Source: Subtercola boreus
Lineage (GTDB): Bacteria; Actinomycetota; Actinomycetes; Actinomycetales; Microbacteriaceae
DNA length: 64,000 nucleotides
Assembly: GCF_006716115.1 (NCBI RefSeq)
Contig: NZ_VFOO01000001.1
Coordinates: forward strand, 1,178,001 to 1,242,000
Direction of reading: 5' to 3'
How positions within the stretch are numbered: position 1 is the first letter of the stretch; each line of letters starts with the position of its first letter. This document shows positions 7,608 through 20,948 of this stretch, in pieces. The notes under the pieces are model-generated. The model searched no databases and was not told the origin of the DNA. It saw only the letters and a list, made by a program, of their open reading frames with translations. The position numbers and the translations under genes are program-made.

Positions 7608-9671
7608 ATGGAACCCACTCGCTCTGTTCGCCCCTTCGAAGTCATCAGTGACTACACACCGAGCGGTGACCAGCCGGCGGCGATCGCCGAGCTCACGGCC
7701 CGCATCAACGCCGGCGAGACAGACGTCGTGCTGCTCGGTGCGACCGGTACGGGCAAGTCGGCGACGACCGCGTGGCTCATCGAGGCGGTGCAGCGGCCGA
7801 CGCTTGTGCTCGCCCACAACAAGACCCTTGCCGCGCAACTCGCGAACGAGTTCCGCGAGCTGATGCCGAACAACGCGGTCGAGTACTTCGTGTCGTACTA
7901 CGACTACTACCAGCCCGAAGCGTACGTGCCGCAGACCGACACCTTCATCGAGAAGGACAGCTCGATCAACTCGGAGGTCGAGCGGCTGCGGCACTCCACG
8001 ACGAACTCGCTGCTCAGCCGCCGCGACGTGATCGTGGTGTCGACGGTCTCCTGCATCTACGGCCTCGGCACGCCCCAGCAGTACATGAACGCGATGATGG
8101 CACTGCAGGTGGGCATGAAGGTCGACCGCGACTGGCTGATCCGCAAGTTCATCTCCATGCAGTACCAGCGGAACGACATCGACTTCTCCCGCGGCAACTT
8201 CCGGGTACGCGGCGACACCATCGAGATCATTCCGATGTACGAAGAACTCGCGATCCGGGTCGAGATGTTCGGCGACGAGGTCGAGGCGCTCTACACGCTG
8301 CACCCCCTGACCGGCGACGTGATCCGAAAGATGGACTCGGTCTCGATCTTCCCGGGCTCCCACTACGTTGCCGACACAGACGTCATGCATCGCGCCATCG
8401 GCACGATCCAGGAGGAGCTCGGCGACCGGCTGAAGCAGCTCGAACGGGAGGGCAAGCTGCTCGAAGCCCAACGGCTCCGGATGCGCACCACCTTCGACCT
8501 CGAGATGATGCAGCAGATCGGCTTCACCTCCGGCATCGAGAACTACTCCAGGCACATCGACGGGCGGAACCCCGGCGAGGCGCCGCACTGCCTGCTCGAC
8601 TACTTCCCCGACGACTTCCTGGTCGTCATCGACGAGTCGCACGTCACTGTTCCGCAGATCGGGGCGATGTACGAGGGCGACTCCTCCCGCAAGCGCACGC
8701 TCGTCGAGCACGGTTTCCGGCTGCCGAGTGCGCTCGACAACCGTCCGCTCCGCTGGAACGAGTTCAACGACCGCGTCGGCCAGAAGGTCTACCTCTCGGC
8801 GACACCCGGCAAGTATGAAATGGGTATCGCCGACGGGGTGGTCGAGCAGATCATCCGGCCGACCGGCCTGATCGACCCCGAGATCATCGTGAAGCCCTCC
8901 AAGGGGCAGATCGACGACCTGCTGGAGGAGATCCGCATCCGCGTCGCGAAAGACGAACGCATTCTCGTCACCACCCTCACGAAGAAGATGGCCGAGGAAC
9001 TCACCGACTTCATGGGGGAGCACGGCGTGCGGGTGCGCTACCTGCACTCCGACGTCGACACGCTGCGCCGGGTCGAACTGCTCACCGAACTGCGTGCCGG
9101 CGTCTACGACGTGCTGGTCGGCATCAACCTCCTGCGGGAGGGGCTCGACCTGCCCGAAGTGTCGCTGGTGGCGATCCTGGATGCCGACAAGGAGGGGTTC
9201 CTGCGCTCGTCGACGTCGCTCATCCAGACGATCGGTCGTGCGGCGCGGAACGTCTCCGGCCAGGTGCACATGTACGCCGATGTCATGACGGATTCGATGG
9301 CCCGCGCCATCGAGGAGACGACGCGACGGCGCGAGAAGCAGGTCGCGTACAACCTCGAACGCGGGGTCGACCCGCAGCCGCTCCGCAAGAAGATCAACGA
9401 TATCACCGAAATGCTTGCGCGGGAGGGAGCCGACACGGCCGAGCTGCTCGCCGGTCGCGGCGGCAAGAAGAAGAGCCCGACCCCGAACCTGCGGCGCGAG
9501 GGCATCGCGGCCGCGGGTGCGAACGAGCTCGAGGGCCTCATCGGCGACCTCAACGACCAGATGATGACGGCCGCCGCCGAACTGAAGTTCGAGCTGGCCG
9601 CGCGACTCCGGGACGAGCTCGGCGACCTGAAGCGCGAGCTCCGCCAGATGGAGAAGGCGGGCCACATCTGA
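7608..9671 (+). CDS. uvrB: excinuclease ABC subunit B
   Basis: 687-residue UvrB, the damage-verifying helicase-like subunit of nucleotide excision repair. Walker A GATGTGKS at 44-51, beta-hairpin region [12 protein letters not shown] about 97-108, Walker B DESH at 342-345, helicase motif VI near QTIGRAARN, and a C-terminal UVR domain (about 640-680) that contacts UvrC. Full length. uvrA and uvrC follow, with only a small XRE gene between. Confidence 0.97.
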   Translation: MEPTRSVRPFEVISDYTPSGDQPAAIAELTARINAGETDVVLLGATGTGKSATTAWLIEAVQRPTLVLAHNKTLAAQLANEFRELMPNNAVEYFVSYYDYYQPEAYVPQTDTFIEKDSSINSEVERLRHSTTNSLLSRRDVIVVSTVSCIYGLGTPQQYMNAMMALQVGMKVDRDWLIRKFISMQYQRNDIDFSRGNFRVRGDTIEIIPMYEELAIRVEMFGDEVEALYTLHPLTGDVIRKMDSVSIFPGSHYVADTDVMHRAIGTIQEELGDRLKQLEREGKLLEAQRLRMRTTFDLEMMQQIGFTSGIENYSRHIDGRNPGEAPHCLLDYFPDDFLVVIDESHVTVPQIGAMYEGDSSRKRTLVEHGFRLPSALDNRPLRWNEFNDRVGQKVYLSATPGKYEMGIADGVVEQIIRPTGLIDPEIIVKPSKGQIDDLLEEIRIRVAKDERILVTTLTKKMAEELTDFMGEHGVRVRYLHSDVDTLRRVELLTELRAGVYDVLVGINLLREGLDLPEVSLVAILDADKEGFLRSSTSLIQTIGRAARNVSGQVHMYADVMTDSMARAIEETTRRREKQVAYNLERGVDPQPLRKKINDITEMLAREGADTAELLAGRGGKKKSPTPNLRREGIAAAGANELEGLIGDLNDQMMTAAAELKFELAARLRDELGDLKRELRQMEKAGHI

Positions 9672-9784
9672 GGTATGCTCGACAACGGTGGCGACCCGTG
9701 GCCGGGGTCAAACATGAGCAAGGTTTCAAAGCATCGGGCCTCTGCGCTCTGGTAGCGAATCACTCAGGTGAGTACTCATGAGGT

Positions 9785-10084
9785 ATGCCTGAACTGCATT
9801 CTGAAGCCGCCCGCATCTTCGGCGAACGCGTGAGGTCGTCCCGCCTCCAACTCGGGGTGAGCCAGGAGCATGTCGCCGAGCTGGCGGAAATGCACGTCAC
9901 GAACGTCGGCAAGATCGAGCGGGGCCAGACGAACCCGAGCCTCTCGACGATCGTTGCGCTGGCGGGTGCGCTGAGTGCGGATCCGGGATCGTGGCTCACG
10001 GGCATCCGCCCGGAGATGGTGCCCGGGCGCTCGCACACCCTGACGGCGGCCGAATTCATCCGGGAGCGCACCCAGCGCGCCTAG
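9785..10084 (+). CDS. small XRE-family HTH transcriptional regulator
   Basis: 99 residues, almost entirely one XRE/Cro-type helix-turn-helix domain (about 10-70): LGVSQEHVAELAEMHVTNVG forms the HTH and KIERGQTNPSLSTI is the family signature. There is no effector or membrane domain. It sits alone between uvrB and uvrA, same strand. Whether it regulates these genes or itself is unknown. The gap upstream (9672-9784) shows no clear operator. Confidence 0.82.
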   Translation: MPELHSEAARIFGERVRSSRLQLGVSQEHVAELAEMHVTNVGKIERGQTNPSLSTIVALAGALSADPGSWLTGIRPEMVPGRSHTLTAAEFIRERTQRA

Positions 10085-10292
10085 CTCGAGCAGCGCAGTC
10101 GCGCCCTCCGCGCCCTCCGCGCCCCCAGAACGGTTCCGCTGCAGTTCGTCGCATGCGCGGGTGCGCGCGCAGGCGCGGAAGCGACAAACGTGCGCGGAAC
10201 AGCGTGCGAGGGCGCCTCCGCTCTCAGCGTAGAACGGCGACCGCAGCGACCCCACGGGAGGGAGTGTCAGTGGCAGACCATAGACTTCTAGG

Positions 10293-13184
10293 GTGTCAAT
10301 TACCAAGGTGGATTCCGCCGGAAAACTGAGCGTACGCGGTGCCCGCGTGCACAACCTTCGAGACGTCGACCTCGACATTCCGCGCGACTCGCTCGTCGTC
10401 TTCACGGGTCTCTCCGGGTCCGGCAAGTCGAGCCTCGCGTTCGACACGATCTTCGCCGAAGGTCAGCGCCGCTACGTCGAGTCGCTCTCCGCGTACGCCC
10501 GGCAGTTCCTCGGGCAGGTCGACCGGCCCGACGTCGACTTCATCGAGGGCCTGAGCCCGGCGGTGAGCATCGACCAGAAGTCGACGAACCGCAACCCGCG
10601 CTCGACGGTCGGCACCATCACCGAGATCTACGACTACATGCGGCTCCTCTGGGCACGTATCGGTATCGCGCACTGCCCTGTCTGCGGAGAGGTCATCTCC
10701 GCCCAGACGGTGCAGCAGATCGCCGACCAGCTGATGGAGCTCGAGACGGGCATCCGGTACCAGGTCGTCAGCCCGGTCGTCTCGCAGAAGAAGGGCGAGT
10801 TCGTCGACCTCTTCAAGGAGCTCGCAGCCGGCGGATACTCCCGCGCCGTGGTCGACGGCGACACCATCCAGCTGAACGAACCGCCGAAGCTGAAGAAGCA
10901 GTTCAAACACGACATCTCGGTCGTCGTCGACCGCCTGGTCGCCGGCCCCGACATCCTCGGCCGCCTCACCGACTCGCTCGAGACCGCGCTGCGGCTCACC
11001 GATGGAATCGTGCAGGTCAACTACGTCGACGCCGACGGCCCGGATGCCTGGCAGACGTTCAGCGAGAAGCTGAGCTGCCCGAACCAGCACCCGATCCATC
11101 TCACCGAGATCGAGCCGCGCACCTTCTCGTTCAACGCCCCGTTCGGCGCCTGCCCCGAGTGCTCGGGTCTCGGCACACGCATGTCGGTCGACGCCGACCT
11201 GCTGCTCGGCGACCCCGAGCTGAGCATCAACGAGGGTGTGCTCATCCCGTGGTCGACCCAGGGCAAGGGGCTCTACAACTATTACGACAAGCTGCTGCAG
11301 GGCCTGGCCCGCGACCTGAAGTTCGACCTCAGCACCCCATGGAACGAGCTCAGCAAGACCGTCCAGGAGGCGGTTCTCCGCGGCGACAACTTCGAGGTGC
11401 GGGTGAAGTGGAAGAACCGCTTCGGTCGCGAGATGAGTTACACCTCCGGCTTCGAGGGTGTGGTTCCCTACATCGAACGGCAGTACCTGCAGGCCGAGAC
11501 CGACAACCAGCGCGCGCGCTGGGCCGAGTACCTCCGTGAGGTCGCCTGCCCCGTCTGCAACGGCAAGCGGTTGAAGCCCGAGGTGCTCGCGGTGCTGGTC
11601 AACGGCCACAGCATCGCCGACGTGACCGACATCAGCCTCTCCGACGCGCAGGCCTTCATGGACGACCTGACCCTCACCGAGCGCGAGGCCCACATCGCCG
11701 CGCAGGTGCTCCGGGAGATCCGCCTGCGGCTCGACTTCCTGATCCAGGTCGGGCTCAACTACCTGAACCTGGCCCGCGCGGCCGCCTCGCTGAGCGGCGG
11801 TGAGGCCCAGCGCATCCGTCTCGCGACGCAGATCGGATCGGGTCTCACGGGAGTGCTCTACGTGCTCGACGAACCGAGCATCGGCCTTCACCAGCGCGAC
11901 AACCGGCGACTCATCGAAACGCTCGTCAAGCTGAAGAACCTCGGCAACACGCTGATCGTCGTCGAGCACGACGAAGACACGATCCGCACGGCCGACTGGG
12001 TCGTCGACATCGGCCCCGGCGCCGGCGTGAACGGCGGGAAGGTCGTGCACTCGGGATCGTACGAGGGCCTGCTCGCGAACACCGAGAGCCTCACGGGCGA
12101 CTACCTGTCCGGCCGCAAGTCGATCGACATCCCCGACCGCCGGCGTCCACTCGACCCCGACCGGGAGATCGTCGTCGTCGGCGCCGAGGCCAACAACCTC
12201 AAGAACGTCACCGTCAGTTTCCCGCTCGGCACCTTCATCGCCGTCACCGGCGTGAGCGGCTCCGGCAAGTCGTCGTTGGTGAACGACATCCTCTACCGCG
12301 TGCTCGCCAACAAGCTGAACGGTGCCCGCAAGCTGCCGGGCAAGCACAAGCGCGTCACCGGCCTCGAGAACCTCGACAAGGTGGTGCACGTCGACCAGAA
12401 CCCGATCGGCCGCACCCCGCGCTCGAACCCGGCGACCTACACCGGGGTCTTCGACCGCATCCGAACCCTCTTCTCGGAGACGATCGAGGCGAAGACGCGC
12501 GGCTACCAGCCCGGCCGGTTCAGCTTCAACGTCAAGGGCGGTCGCTGCGAGGCGTGCTCGGGCGATGGCACGATCAAGATCGAGATGAACTTCCTGCCCG
12601 ATGTGTATGTTGCCTGCGAGGTCTGTGGGGGAGCGCGGTACAACCGTGACACCCTCCTGGTGCACTACAAGGGCAAGAACATCGCCGAGGTGCTCGAGAT
12701 GCCGATCGCCGAAGCGGCCGAGTTCTTCGAGCCGATCGGCGCGATCCACCGGTTCCTGAAGACACTCGTCGAGGTCGGACTCGGCTACGTACGCCTGGGC
12801 CAGAGCGCGACGACGCTCAGCGGCGGCGAGGCGCAGCGGGTCAAGCTCGCCACCGAACTGCAGAAGCGCTCCAACGGGCGCTCGGTCTACGTTCTCGACG
12901 AACCGACCACCGGCCTGCACTTCGAAGACGTGCGAAAGCTCCTCCTGGTGCTGAACGGACTCGTCGACAAGGGCAACACCGTCATCGTCATCGAGCACAA
13001 CCTCGACGTGATCAAGAGCGCCGACTGGCTGATCGACCTGGGTCCCGAAGGCGGATCCGGTGGCGGCAAGGTGTTGGCGACCGGTACTCCCGAGCAGCTG
13101 GCCCGCGTCAAGAAGAGCTTCACCGGGTTCTTCCTCAAAGAGATCCTGGATGCGGAGGAAGGCACGCGGCGTAAGGCGTCATGA
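10293..13184 (+). CDS. uvrA: excinuclease ABC subunit A
   Basis: 963-residue UvrA, the dimeric damage-sensing ATPase of nucleotide excision repair. Two ABC ATPase units: Walker A GLSGSGKS at 39-46 and a second GVSGSGKSS around 653; signatures LSGGEAQR near 500 and 842. A zinc module uses C752, C755, C775 and C778. GTG start 6 nt after TAGACT (10281-10286), hence probably leaderless. The 208-base gap upstream holds no recognised gene and no LexA box. Overlaps uvrC by 4 bp (ATGA). Confidence 0.97.
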   Translation: MSITKVDSAGKLSVRGARVHNLRDVDLDIPRDSLVVFTGLSGSGKSSLAFDTIFAEGQRRYVESLSAYARQFLGQVDRPDVDFIEGLSPAVSIDQKSTNRNPRSTVGTITEIYDYMRLLWARIGIAHCPVCGEVISAQTVQQIADQLMELETGIRYQVVSPVVSQKKGEFVDLFKELAAGGYSRAVVDGDTIQLNEPPKLKKQFKHDISVVVDRLVAGPDILGRLTDSLETALRLTDGIVQVNYVDADGPDAWQTFSEKLSCPNQHPIHLTEIEPRTFSFNAPFGACPECSGLGTRMSVDADLLLGDPELSINEGVLIPWSTQGKGLYNYYDKLLQGLARDLKFDLSTPWNELSKTVQEAVLRGDNFEVRVKWKNRFGREMSYTSGFEGVVPYIERQYLQAETDNQRARWAEYLREVACPVCNGKRLKPEVLAVLVNGHSIADVTDISLSDAQAFMDDLTLTEREAHIAAQVLREIRLRLDFLIQVGLNYLNLARAAASLSGGEAQRIRLATQIGSGLTGVLYVLDEPSIGLHQRDNRRLIETLVKLKNLGNTLIVVEHDEDTIRTADWVVDIGPGAGVNGGKVVHSGSYEGLLANTESLTGDYLSGRKSIDIPDRRRPLDPDREIVVVGAEANNLKNVTVSFPLGTFIAVTGVSGSGKSSLVNDILYRVLANKLNGARKLPGKHKRVTGLENLDKVVHVDQNPIGRTPRSNPATYTGVFDRIRTLFSETIEAKTRGYQPGRFSFNVKGGRCEACSGDGTIKIEMNFLPDVYVACEVCGGARYNRDTLLVHYKGKNIAEVLEMPIAEAAEFFEPIGAIHRFLKTLVEVGLGYVRLGQSATTLSGGEAQRVKLATELQKRSNGRSVYVLDEPTTGLHFEDVRKLLLVLNGLVDKGNTVIVIEHNLDVIKSADWLIDLGPEGGSGGGKVLATGTPEQLARVKKSFTGFFLKEILDAEEGTRRKAS

Positions 13185-15034
13185 CCGACACTGTCAGCTA
13201 TCGCCCGAAGGCGGGGGAGATCCCCACCCAGCCGGGCGTCTACCGCTTCCGTGACTCCACCGGCCGGGTGCTCTACGTCGGCAAGGCGCAGAACCTCCGT
13301 GCCCGCCTGAGCAACTATTTCGCCCCTCTCAGGAGCCTGCACGAGCGCACCCGCCGCATGGTCACCACGGCGTCGAGCGTCGAGTGGACCGTCGTCGGCA
13401 CCGACGTCGAGGCCCTGCAGCTCGAGTACACCTGGATCAAGGAGTTCGACCCGCCGTTCAACGTCAAGTTCCGTGACGACAAGAGCTACCCGTTCATGGC
13501 GATCACGCTCGGCGACGAGGCCCCGCGCGTCATGGTCACCCGCAACCAGCGAATCAAGGGTGCCAAGTACTTCGGTCCCTACCCGAAGATCTGGGCCGTG
13601 CACGACACCATCGACCTGATGATCAAGGCGTTCCCGATCAGGACCTGCTCCGATTCGAGCTACAAGAAGGCGATGCAGAGCGGCCGGCCGTGCTTCCCCG
13701 GCCAGATCGGCCGCTGTGGCGGGCCCTGCTCGGGCAAGGTCACCATCGAAGAGCACCGCGAGCTCGTGAACGACTTCATCGCGTTCATGAACGGCCACGA
13801 CAAACGGTTCGTCACCGAGACGACGAAGCGGATGCGCGAAGCCTCCGAGGCCCAGGAGTACGAGAAGGCGGCCCGCTTCCGCGACCAGTTGCACGCGCTC
13901 GACGCCGTGCTCGAGAAGAGCACCGTGGTGCTGGCCGACAGCGTCGACACCGACCTCTTCGGAATCGAACACGACGAGCTGGCTGCGGCCGTGCAGCAGT
14001 TCATCGTGCGCGGCGGCCGCATCCGCGGTGTGCGCGCCTGGATGGTCGACAAGGAGCTCGACCTCACCACCGCCGAACTCGTCGACTCGATCCTGCAGAC
14101 CGCCTACGAGGGACAGATCCCGCCGCGCGAGATCATCGTGCCCGACCTCCCGGACGACGCTGCCGAACTGGAGCAGTGGCTCTCCGAGCGCCGCGGAACA
14201 TCCAAAGTCGCCCTGAAGACCGCGCAGCGCGGCGAGAAGGCCGCGCTGATGCAGACGGCCACCCTCAATGCGAAGAACGCCCTGATGCTCTACAAGATGC
14301 GCCGCAGCACCGACTTCGTGGCGCGCACCGAGGCCCTCACGGACATCCAGAACGGTCTCGGGATGCCCGACGCACCGCTTCGCATGGAGTGCTTCGACGT
14401 CTCGCACCTCGGCGGCACGAACGTGGTCGCCTCGATGGTGGTCTTCGAAGACGGGCTCGCCCGCAAAGACCAGTACCGACGTTTCACGATCCCCGAGACC
14501 ACCGACGACACGGACTCGATCTACCAGGTGATCACGCGGCGACTCGCATACCTCGAGGAGGGCTCCGAGCGGAGCGAGTCCGACAGCGTCACCAAGAAGT
14601 TCTCGTACCCGCCGAACCTGCTGATCGTCGACGGTGGCCAGCCGCAGGTACAGGCAGCGGCCCGGGCCCTCCGGGAGTCGGGCGTGCAGGGCATCTTCCT
14701 CGCCGGCCTTGCGAAGCGGCTCGAAGAGATCTGGCTGCCCGACGACGACTTCCCGGTCATCCTGCCGCGCGGCAGCGAGGCGCTCTTCCTGCTGCAGCGC
14801 ATCCGTGACGAGGCCCACCGCTTCGCCATCACCCACCAACGGGCCCGCCGCAAGCGCGACATCACGAGCGTGCTCTCCGAGATCCCAGGGCTCGGACCGG
14901 CGCGGGTCAAGACCCTCCTGAAGGAGTTCGGCTCGGTCTCGAAGCTCAAGCAGGCGACGCCCGAACAGATCGCCGAGGTCAAGGGCGTCGGCGAGCTGCT
15001 GGCCACGACCATCCACCGGCAGCTTCGCAGCTGA
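13181..15034 (+). CDS. uvrC: excinuclease ABC subunit C
   Basis: 617-residue UvrC, which makes both incisions around a lesion. N-terminal GIY-YIG nuclease (GVY at 19-21, YVG at 32-34), a UVR domain around 204-239 that binds UvrB, a central RNase H-like endonuclease containing [10 protein letters not shown] (about 403-412), and C-terminal helix-hairpin-helix motifs (about 565-605). The start overlaps the uvrA stop by 4 bp, so translation is coupled. Confidence 0.97.
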   Translation: MTDTVSYRPKAGEIPTQPGVYRFRDSTGRVLYVGKAQNLRARLSNYFAPLRSLHERTRRMVTTASSVEWTVVGTDVEALQLEYTWIKEFDPPFNVKFRDDKSYPFMAITLGDEAPRVMVTRNQRIKGAKYFGPYPKIWAVHDTIDLMIKAFPIRTCSDSSYKKAMQSGRPCFPGQIGRCGGPCSGKVTIEEHRELVNDFIAFMNGHDKRFVTETTKRMREASEAQEYEKAARFRDQLHALDAVLEKSTVVLADSVDTDLFGIEHDELAAAVQQFIVRGGRIRGVRAWMVDKELDLTTAELVDSILQTAYEGQIPPREIIVPDLPDDAAELEQWLSERRGTSKVALKTAQRGEKAALMQTATLNAKNALMLYKMRRSTDFVARTEALTDIQNGLGMPDAPLRMECFDVSHLGGTNVVASMVVFEDGLARKDQYRRFTIPETTDDTDSIYQVITRRLAYLEEGSERSESDSVTKKFSYPPNLLIVDGGQPQVQAAARALRESGVQGIFLAGLAKRLEEIWLPDDDFPVILPRGSEALFLLQRIRDEAHRFAITHQRARRKRDITSVLSEIPGLGPARVKTLLKEFGSVSKLKQATPEQIAEVKGVGELLATTIHRQLRS

Positions 15035-15141
15035 GCGAACGGATGCCGCGGGCCCGTGTCGGCCCGGCCCGGTAGGGTTGAAGGTGACGACAGATCAAGC
15101 ACCGAAGATCAGGCACCGACGAGGCGAGAGTTCGACAGACG

Positions 15142-16020
15142 ATGACACCCGAGACTGCGCGGCAGCAGGAAGTGCTCATCGTGACGGGCATGTCGGGTGC
15201 GGGGCGTTCAACCGTGGCGAACGCGCTCGAAGACCTCGGCTGGTACGTCGTCGACAATCTGCCCCCGCAGATGCTCCGGCCGATGGTCGACCTCGCCGAG
15301 CACGCCGGGTCGACGCTTCCGCGCCTGGCCGCCGTGGTCGATGTGCGCGGGCGCGACTTCTTCACCGATCTGCAGGAGATCATCCAGGCGCTCCGGAGCG
15401 GCATCCAGCTGCGGGTCGTCTTCCTCGAAGCGACGGATGCGACACTCGTGCGCCGGTTCGAGCAGGTGCGGCGTCCGCATCCCCTGCAGGGCAACGGCAC
15501 GCTGCTCGACGGTATCGGCGCCGAGCGGGCACGGATGACGGCGATCCGCGAGTCGAGTGACATCATCATCGACACGTCCGACCTGAACGTCCACCAGCTG
15601 GCGAACGCCGTGCAGGAGCGCTTCTCGGCCGTCGACACGGCCGGCGTGCAGGTCACGATCATGAGCTTCGGTTTCAAGTACGGCGCACCGGCCGATGCCG
15701 ACGCGATGGCCGACTGCCGCTTCATCCCGAACCCGTTCTGGATCCCCGAGCTGAAGGACAAGACCGGCCTCGACCCGGAGGTGAGCGCGTATGTGCTCTC
15801 CCAGGAGGGGGCGCAGGACTTCATCGCGAACTACGCGAAGGCGCTGGCTCCCGTGTTCGCCGGCTACCAGCGCGAGAACAAACGACACGCCACAATTGCC
15901 ATAGGCTGCACGGGCGGCAAACACCGCTCGGTCGCCGTGGCGCGCAGCCTGGCAGACCTGATCAGCACCAACCCCGGAGTCGTGGTGAGTGTCAAGCATC
16001 GCGACCTGGGTCGCGAATAA
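15142..16020 (+). CDS. rapZ: RapZ-family nucleotide-binding protein
   Basis: 292 residues. Walker A GMSGAGRST at 16-24, the family DNLP block at 38-41, and the C-terminal GCTGGKHRSVA block near 264-274. In E. coli RapZ binds GlmZ/GlmY sRNAs and controls glucosamine-6-phosphate synthase; those sRNAs are not known in actinobacteria, where the role is unclear. ATG 107 bases after uvrC. A TAGGGT box near 15072-15077 may start the transcript. The usual next gene, yvcK, is absent; whiA follows. Confidence 0.92.
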   Translation: MTPETARQQEVLIVTGMSGAGRSTVANALEDLGWYVVDNLPPQMLRPMVDLAEHAGSTLPRLAAVVDVRGRDFFTDLQEIIQALRSGIQLRVVFLEATDATLVRRFEQVRRPHPLQGNGTLLDGIGAERARMTAIRESSDIIIDTSDLNVHQLANAVQERFSAVDTAGVQVTIMSFGFKYGAPADADAMADCRFIPNPFWIPELKDKTGLDPEVSAYVLSQEGAQDFIANYAKALAPVFAGYQRENKRHATIAIGCTGGKHRSVAVARSLADLISTNPGVVVSVKHRDLGRE

Positions 16021-16080
16021 CTGCAGCGACACCGCGCCTCACGAGGGCGTCGGTGGAGCTGACGAAGGAGATGGAAGAGA

Positions 16081-17058
16081 TTGGCTCTCACCGCCGATGT
16101 CAAGAACGAACTGACCGAAGTCGTGGTCAGCAGAACCTCTGCCCGCGCCGCTGAACTCGCGACGATCCTGCGTTTCGCCGGAGGACTGCACCTGATCTCG
16201 GGCCGCATCGCCATCGAATCGGAGCTCGACACCCCCGAACTCGTCAAGCGCGTCCGCAAGGACCTCGCCGAGCTCTACGGGGTGCGCGGGGAGGTGCAGC
16301 TCGTCTCCGCTTCGGGTGTGCGCCGGGGCAGCTACTACCTCGTACGAGTGCTCGAAGGCGGCGAGACGCTCGCTCGCCAGACGGGGCTTCTGGATGCCCG
16401 CCGCCGCCCCATCCGCGGCCTGCCGAACCGGCTCACCACCGGCTCCATCGACGAACTCGGGGCCGTCTGGCGCGGCGCCTTCCTCGCCCAGGGCTCCCTC
16501 ACCGACCCCGGACGATCCGCCGCGCTCGAGATCGTGTGCCCCGGCAACGAGGCGGCCATGGCCCTCGTCGGTGCTGCCGCCCGGTTGCACGTCGCCGCCA
16601 AGGCGCGCGAAGTGCGCGGAGTGCACCGGGTCGTCATCAGGGACGGCGAGGCCATCGCGTCGATGCTCGGCCTGATGGGCGCGAAGAAGTCCGTGGCCCG
16701 CTGGGAGGAGATGCGCCAGCGCCGCGAGGTGCGTGCGACCGCCAACCGTCTCGTGAACTTCGACGACGCGAACCTCCGCCGCTCGGCCCAGGCCGCCGTG
16801 GCGGCGTGCTCCCGGGTGGAGCGCGCACTGGAGATCATCGGCGACGAGGTGCCCGAGCACCTGCGTTACGCAGGTGAACTCCGGCTGAACTTTCGGGACG
16901 CGAGCCTCGACGAACTGGGTCACCACGCCGATCCGCCCATGACGAAAGACGCGATCGCCGGGCGCATCCGTCGCCTGCTCGCCATGGCCGACAAGAAGGC
17001 GCTCGACCTCGGGATCCCCGGCACGGATGCGAACCTGCCACCCGATCTCGACGACTGA
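16081..17058 (+). CDS. whiA: WhiA sporulation/cell-division regulator family
   Basis: 325-residue WhiA: an N-terminal LAGLIDADG homing-endonuclease-like fold without nuclease function and a C-terminal helix-turn-helix (about 220-315). In Streptomyces WhiA activates septation genes; it is conserved in non-sporulating Gram-positives. The TTG start is chosen because it gives the conserved N-terminus [11 protein letters not shown] and has a purine-rich GAAGGAGATGGAAGAGA stretch just before it. 60 bp after rapZ, probably one transcript. Confidence 0.94.
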   Translation: MALTADVKNELTEVVVSRTSARAAELATILRFAGGLHLISGRIAIESELDTPELVKRVRKDLAELYGVRGEVQLVSASGVRRGSYYLVRVLEGGETLARQTGLLDARRRPIRGLPNRLTTGSIDELGAVWRGAFLAQGSLTDPGRSAALEIVCPGNEAAMALVGAAARLHVAAKAREVRGVHRVVIRDGEAIASMLGLMGAKKSVARWEEMRQRREVRATANRLVNFDDANLRRSAQAAVAACSRVERALEIIGDEVPEHLRYAGELRLNFRDASLDELGHHADPPMTKDAIAGRIRRLLAMADKKALDLGIPGTDANLPPDLDD

Positions 17059-17100
17059 ACCATTCAATAGACTGGAACAAACGAGTACAAGGAGAAAATG

Positions 17101-18841
<1,741 letters not shown>

Positions 18842-18854
18842 AGAAAAACGAGAA

Positions 18855-20081
18855 GTGACGATACGTACGCTTGAGTCCCTCGGGTCGCTCGATGGCAAGA
18901 CTGTCATCATCCGCTGCGACCTGAATGTGCCGTTGAAAGACGGCACCATCACCGACGACGGTCGTATCCGTGCGTCACTTCCCACGCTTCAGGCTCTGGC
19001 CTCTCAGGGCGCCAAGGTGGTCATCGTGAGCCACCTCGGGCGCCCTGAGGGCACGCCCGAAGCAAAGTACAGCCTGGCGCCGGTCGCCTCGCGACTCTCC
19101 GAGCTGCTGGAGCAGCCTGTCGCCTTCGCGGACGACACCGTCGGCGCGAGCGCATCGAAGGCCGCAGGCGACCTCGAGAACGGCGGCTTCGCGCTGCTCG
19201 AGAACCTCCGGTTCAACCCGGGGGAGACGAGCAAGGACGACGCCGAACGCCGCGAGTTCGCTGAGCGCCTTGTAGCCACCGTTTTCGCGGACGCCTTCGT
19301 CTCCGACGGTTTCGGCGTCGTGCACCGCAAGCAGGCGAGCGTCTTCGAGCTCGCCGAACTGCTGCCGAGCGCTGCCGGCCTGCTGATCGAGACAGAGCTC
19401 GACGTACTCGAGAAGCTCACTGAGAAGCCCACGCGCCCGTACGCCGTCGTACTCGGCGGCTCGAAGGTCTCCGACAAGCTCGGGGTCATCGGCCACCTGC
19501 TGCCGAAGGTCGACTCGCTGCTGATCGGCGGCGGAATGCTCTTCACCTTCCTCGCCGCCCAGGGTCACCAGGTCGGCGCGAGCCTGCTCGAGAAGGACCA
19601 GATCGACACCGTCAAGGGTTACCTCGACACAGCGGCCGAACTCGGCGTGAAGATCGTTCTGCCGACAGATGTCGTCGTGGCATCGAAGTTCGGCGCAGAT
19701 GCCGAGCACACCGTCACCAGCGCCGAGACCATCGAGGAGACACCGTTCGGTGAGAGCGGCCTCGGCCTCGACATCGGCCCGGAGACCGCAGCCACCTTCG
19801 CAAGCATCATCGAGAGCGCACACACCGTGTTCTGGAACGGCCCGATGGGCGTCTTCGAACTCGCTCCCTTCGCCGAGGGAACCCGATCCATCGCCGCCGC
19901 ACTGACGAAGGTCGACGGCCTCGGCGTCGTCGGCGGCGGGGACTCCGCAGCCGCCGTCCGTGCGCTCGGTTTCACTGACGACCAATTCGGTCACATCTCC
20001 ACCGGCGGCGGTGCGAGCCTCGAATTCCTCGAAGGCAAGCGCCTGCCCGGCCTCGACGTTCTCGGATGGACAGCATCATGA
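18855..20081 (+). CDS. pgk: phosphoglycerate kinase
   Basis: 408 residues; makes ATP from 1,3-bisphosphoglycerate. Shows the N-terminal substrate loop RCDLNVPL, SHLGRP, LGGSKVSDK, FWNGPMGVFE and the nucleotide-binding GGGDSAAAV near the C-terminus. GTG start 13 bases after gap. Its TGA overlaps the tpiA ATG (ATGA), which indicates coupled translation. Confidence 0.97.
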   Translation: MTIRTLESLGSLDGKTVIIRCDLNVPLKDGTITDDGRIRASLPTLQALASQGAKVVIVSHLGRPEGTPEAKYSLAPVASRLSELLEQPVAFADDTVGASASKAAGDLENGGFALLENLRFNPGETSKDDAERREFAERLVATVFADAFVSDGFGVVHRKQASVFELAELLPSAAGLLIETELDVLEKLTEKPTRPYAVVLGGSKVSDKLGVIGHLLPKVDSLLIGGGMLFTFLAAQGHQVGASLLEKDQIDTVKGYLDTAAELGVKIVLPTDVVVASKFGADAEHTVTSAETIEETPFGESGLGLDIGPETAATFASIIESAHTVFWNGPMGVFELAPFAEGTRSIAAALTKVDGLGVVGGGDSAAAVRALGFTDDQFGHISTGGGASLEFLEGKRLPGLDVLGWTAS

Positions 20082-20860
20082 CCCGCACACCCCTCATCGC
20101 CGGCAACTGGAAGATGAACCTCGACCACCTGCAGTCGATCGCCTTCGTGCAGAAGCTCGCCTGGAGCCTCAAAGACGCCTCGCACAGCTTCGACGACGTC
20201 GAGGTCGCGATCTTCCCGCCGTTCACCGACCTGCGCTCGGTGCAGACCCTGGTCTCGGCCGACAAGCTCGAACTCGCCTACGGCGCTCAGGATGTCTCTG
20301 CCCACGACTCGGGTGCCTACACCGGTGAGATCTCCGGCCAGTTCCTCGCGAAGCTGGAATGCGCCTACGTGATCATCGGGCACTCAGAGCGCCGTACGCT
20401 GCACAACGAGACCGACGAGGAGATCGGCGCCAAGGTCGCCGCCGCGCTCAAGCACGGCCTCGTACCCGTTCTCTGTGTCGGTGAGACCGCCGAGGACCTC
20501 GAGAAGTTCGGCCCGAGCGCCGTACCGGTCGCGCAACTGAAGGCCGCCCTCGCCGGTGTCGCCTCCGACGCGAACCTCGTCGTCGCCTACGAGCCCGTCT
20601 GGGCGATCGGCTCCGGCCAGGCAGCGACGCCCGAGCAGGCCGAGCAGGTCTGCGCAGCCCTCCGTGCGGAGCTCGCCACCACGCTCAGCTCCGAAACCGC
20701 TGCCGCCACCCGCATCCTCTACGGCGGTTCGGTGAAGTCGGGCAACATCGCCGGTTTCATGCGCGAACCGAACGTCGACGGCGCCCTCGTCGGAGGCGCG
20801 AGCCTCGATCTCGACGAGTTCAGTGCCATCGTGCGCTACAAGAAGCACGTGGGCGTGTAG
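20078..20860 (+). CDS. tpiA: triosephosphate isomerase
   Basis: 260 residues; interconverts dihydroxyacetone phosphate and glyceraldehyde 3-phosphate. Catalytic Lys12 (GNWKMN), His102 (IIGHSERR) and Glu172 (AYEPVWAIGSG) are all present. I choose the ATG at 20078, which overlaps the pgk stop by 4 bp, over the in-frame ATG at 20066, because it gives the standard start four residues nearer the first strand. Confidence 0.95.
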   Translation: MTRTPLIAGNWKMNLDHLQSIAFVQKLAWSLKDASHSFDDVEVAIFPPFTDLRSVQTLVSADKLELAYGAQDVSAHDSGAYTGEISGQFLAKLECAYVIIGHSERRTLHNETDEEIGAKVAAALKHGLVPVLCVGETAEDLEKFGPSAVPVAQLKAALAGVASDANLVVAYEPVWAIGSGQAATPEQAEQVCAALRAELATTLSSETAAATRILYGGSVKSGNIAGFMREPNVDGALVGGASLDLDEFSAIVRYKKHVGV

Positions 20861-20878
20861 CAAATCTCCAAGTCGGCG

Positions 20879-20905
20879 AGACCAAGGTATACTTACCCTT
20901 GGTCT
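20879..20905 (+). promoter_or_regulatory. inverted repeat enclosing the probable secG -10 box
   Basis: AGACCAAGG (20879-20887) and CCTTGGTCT (20897-20905) are perfect 9-bp inverted arms around TATACTTAC. TATACT (20888-20893) is a near-consensus -10 box 56 bases before the secG start. No T run follows, so a terminator is less likely than a promoter with an operator-like repeat. No convincing -35 is seen. Confidence 0.5.
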
Positions 20906-20948
20906 TGCGGGGGGCTGGTCGTCTCCCGTCGTGTGTGAAAGGTAACCC

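Noticed and set aside
7524-9665. 713-residue open frame antisense to uvrB
   Set aside because: Mirrors uvrB on the other strand; no recognisable motif and no start signal.
10296-12998. 900-residue open frame antisense to uvrA
   Set aside because: A shadow of the high-GC uvrA codon pattern; the translation has no domain and is rich in Asp/Arg/His typical of antisense frames.
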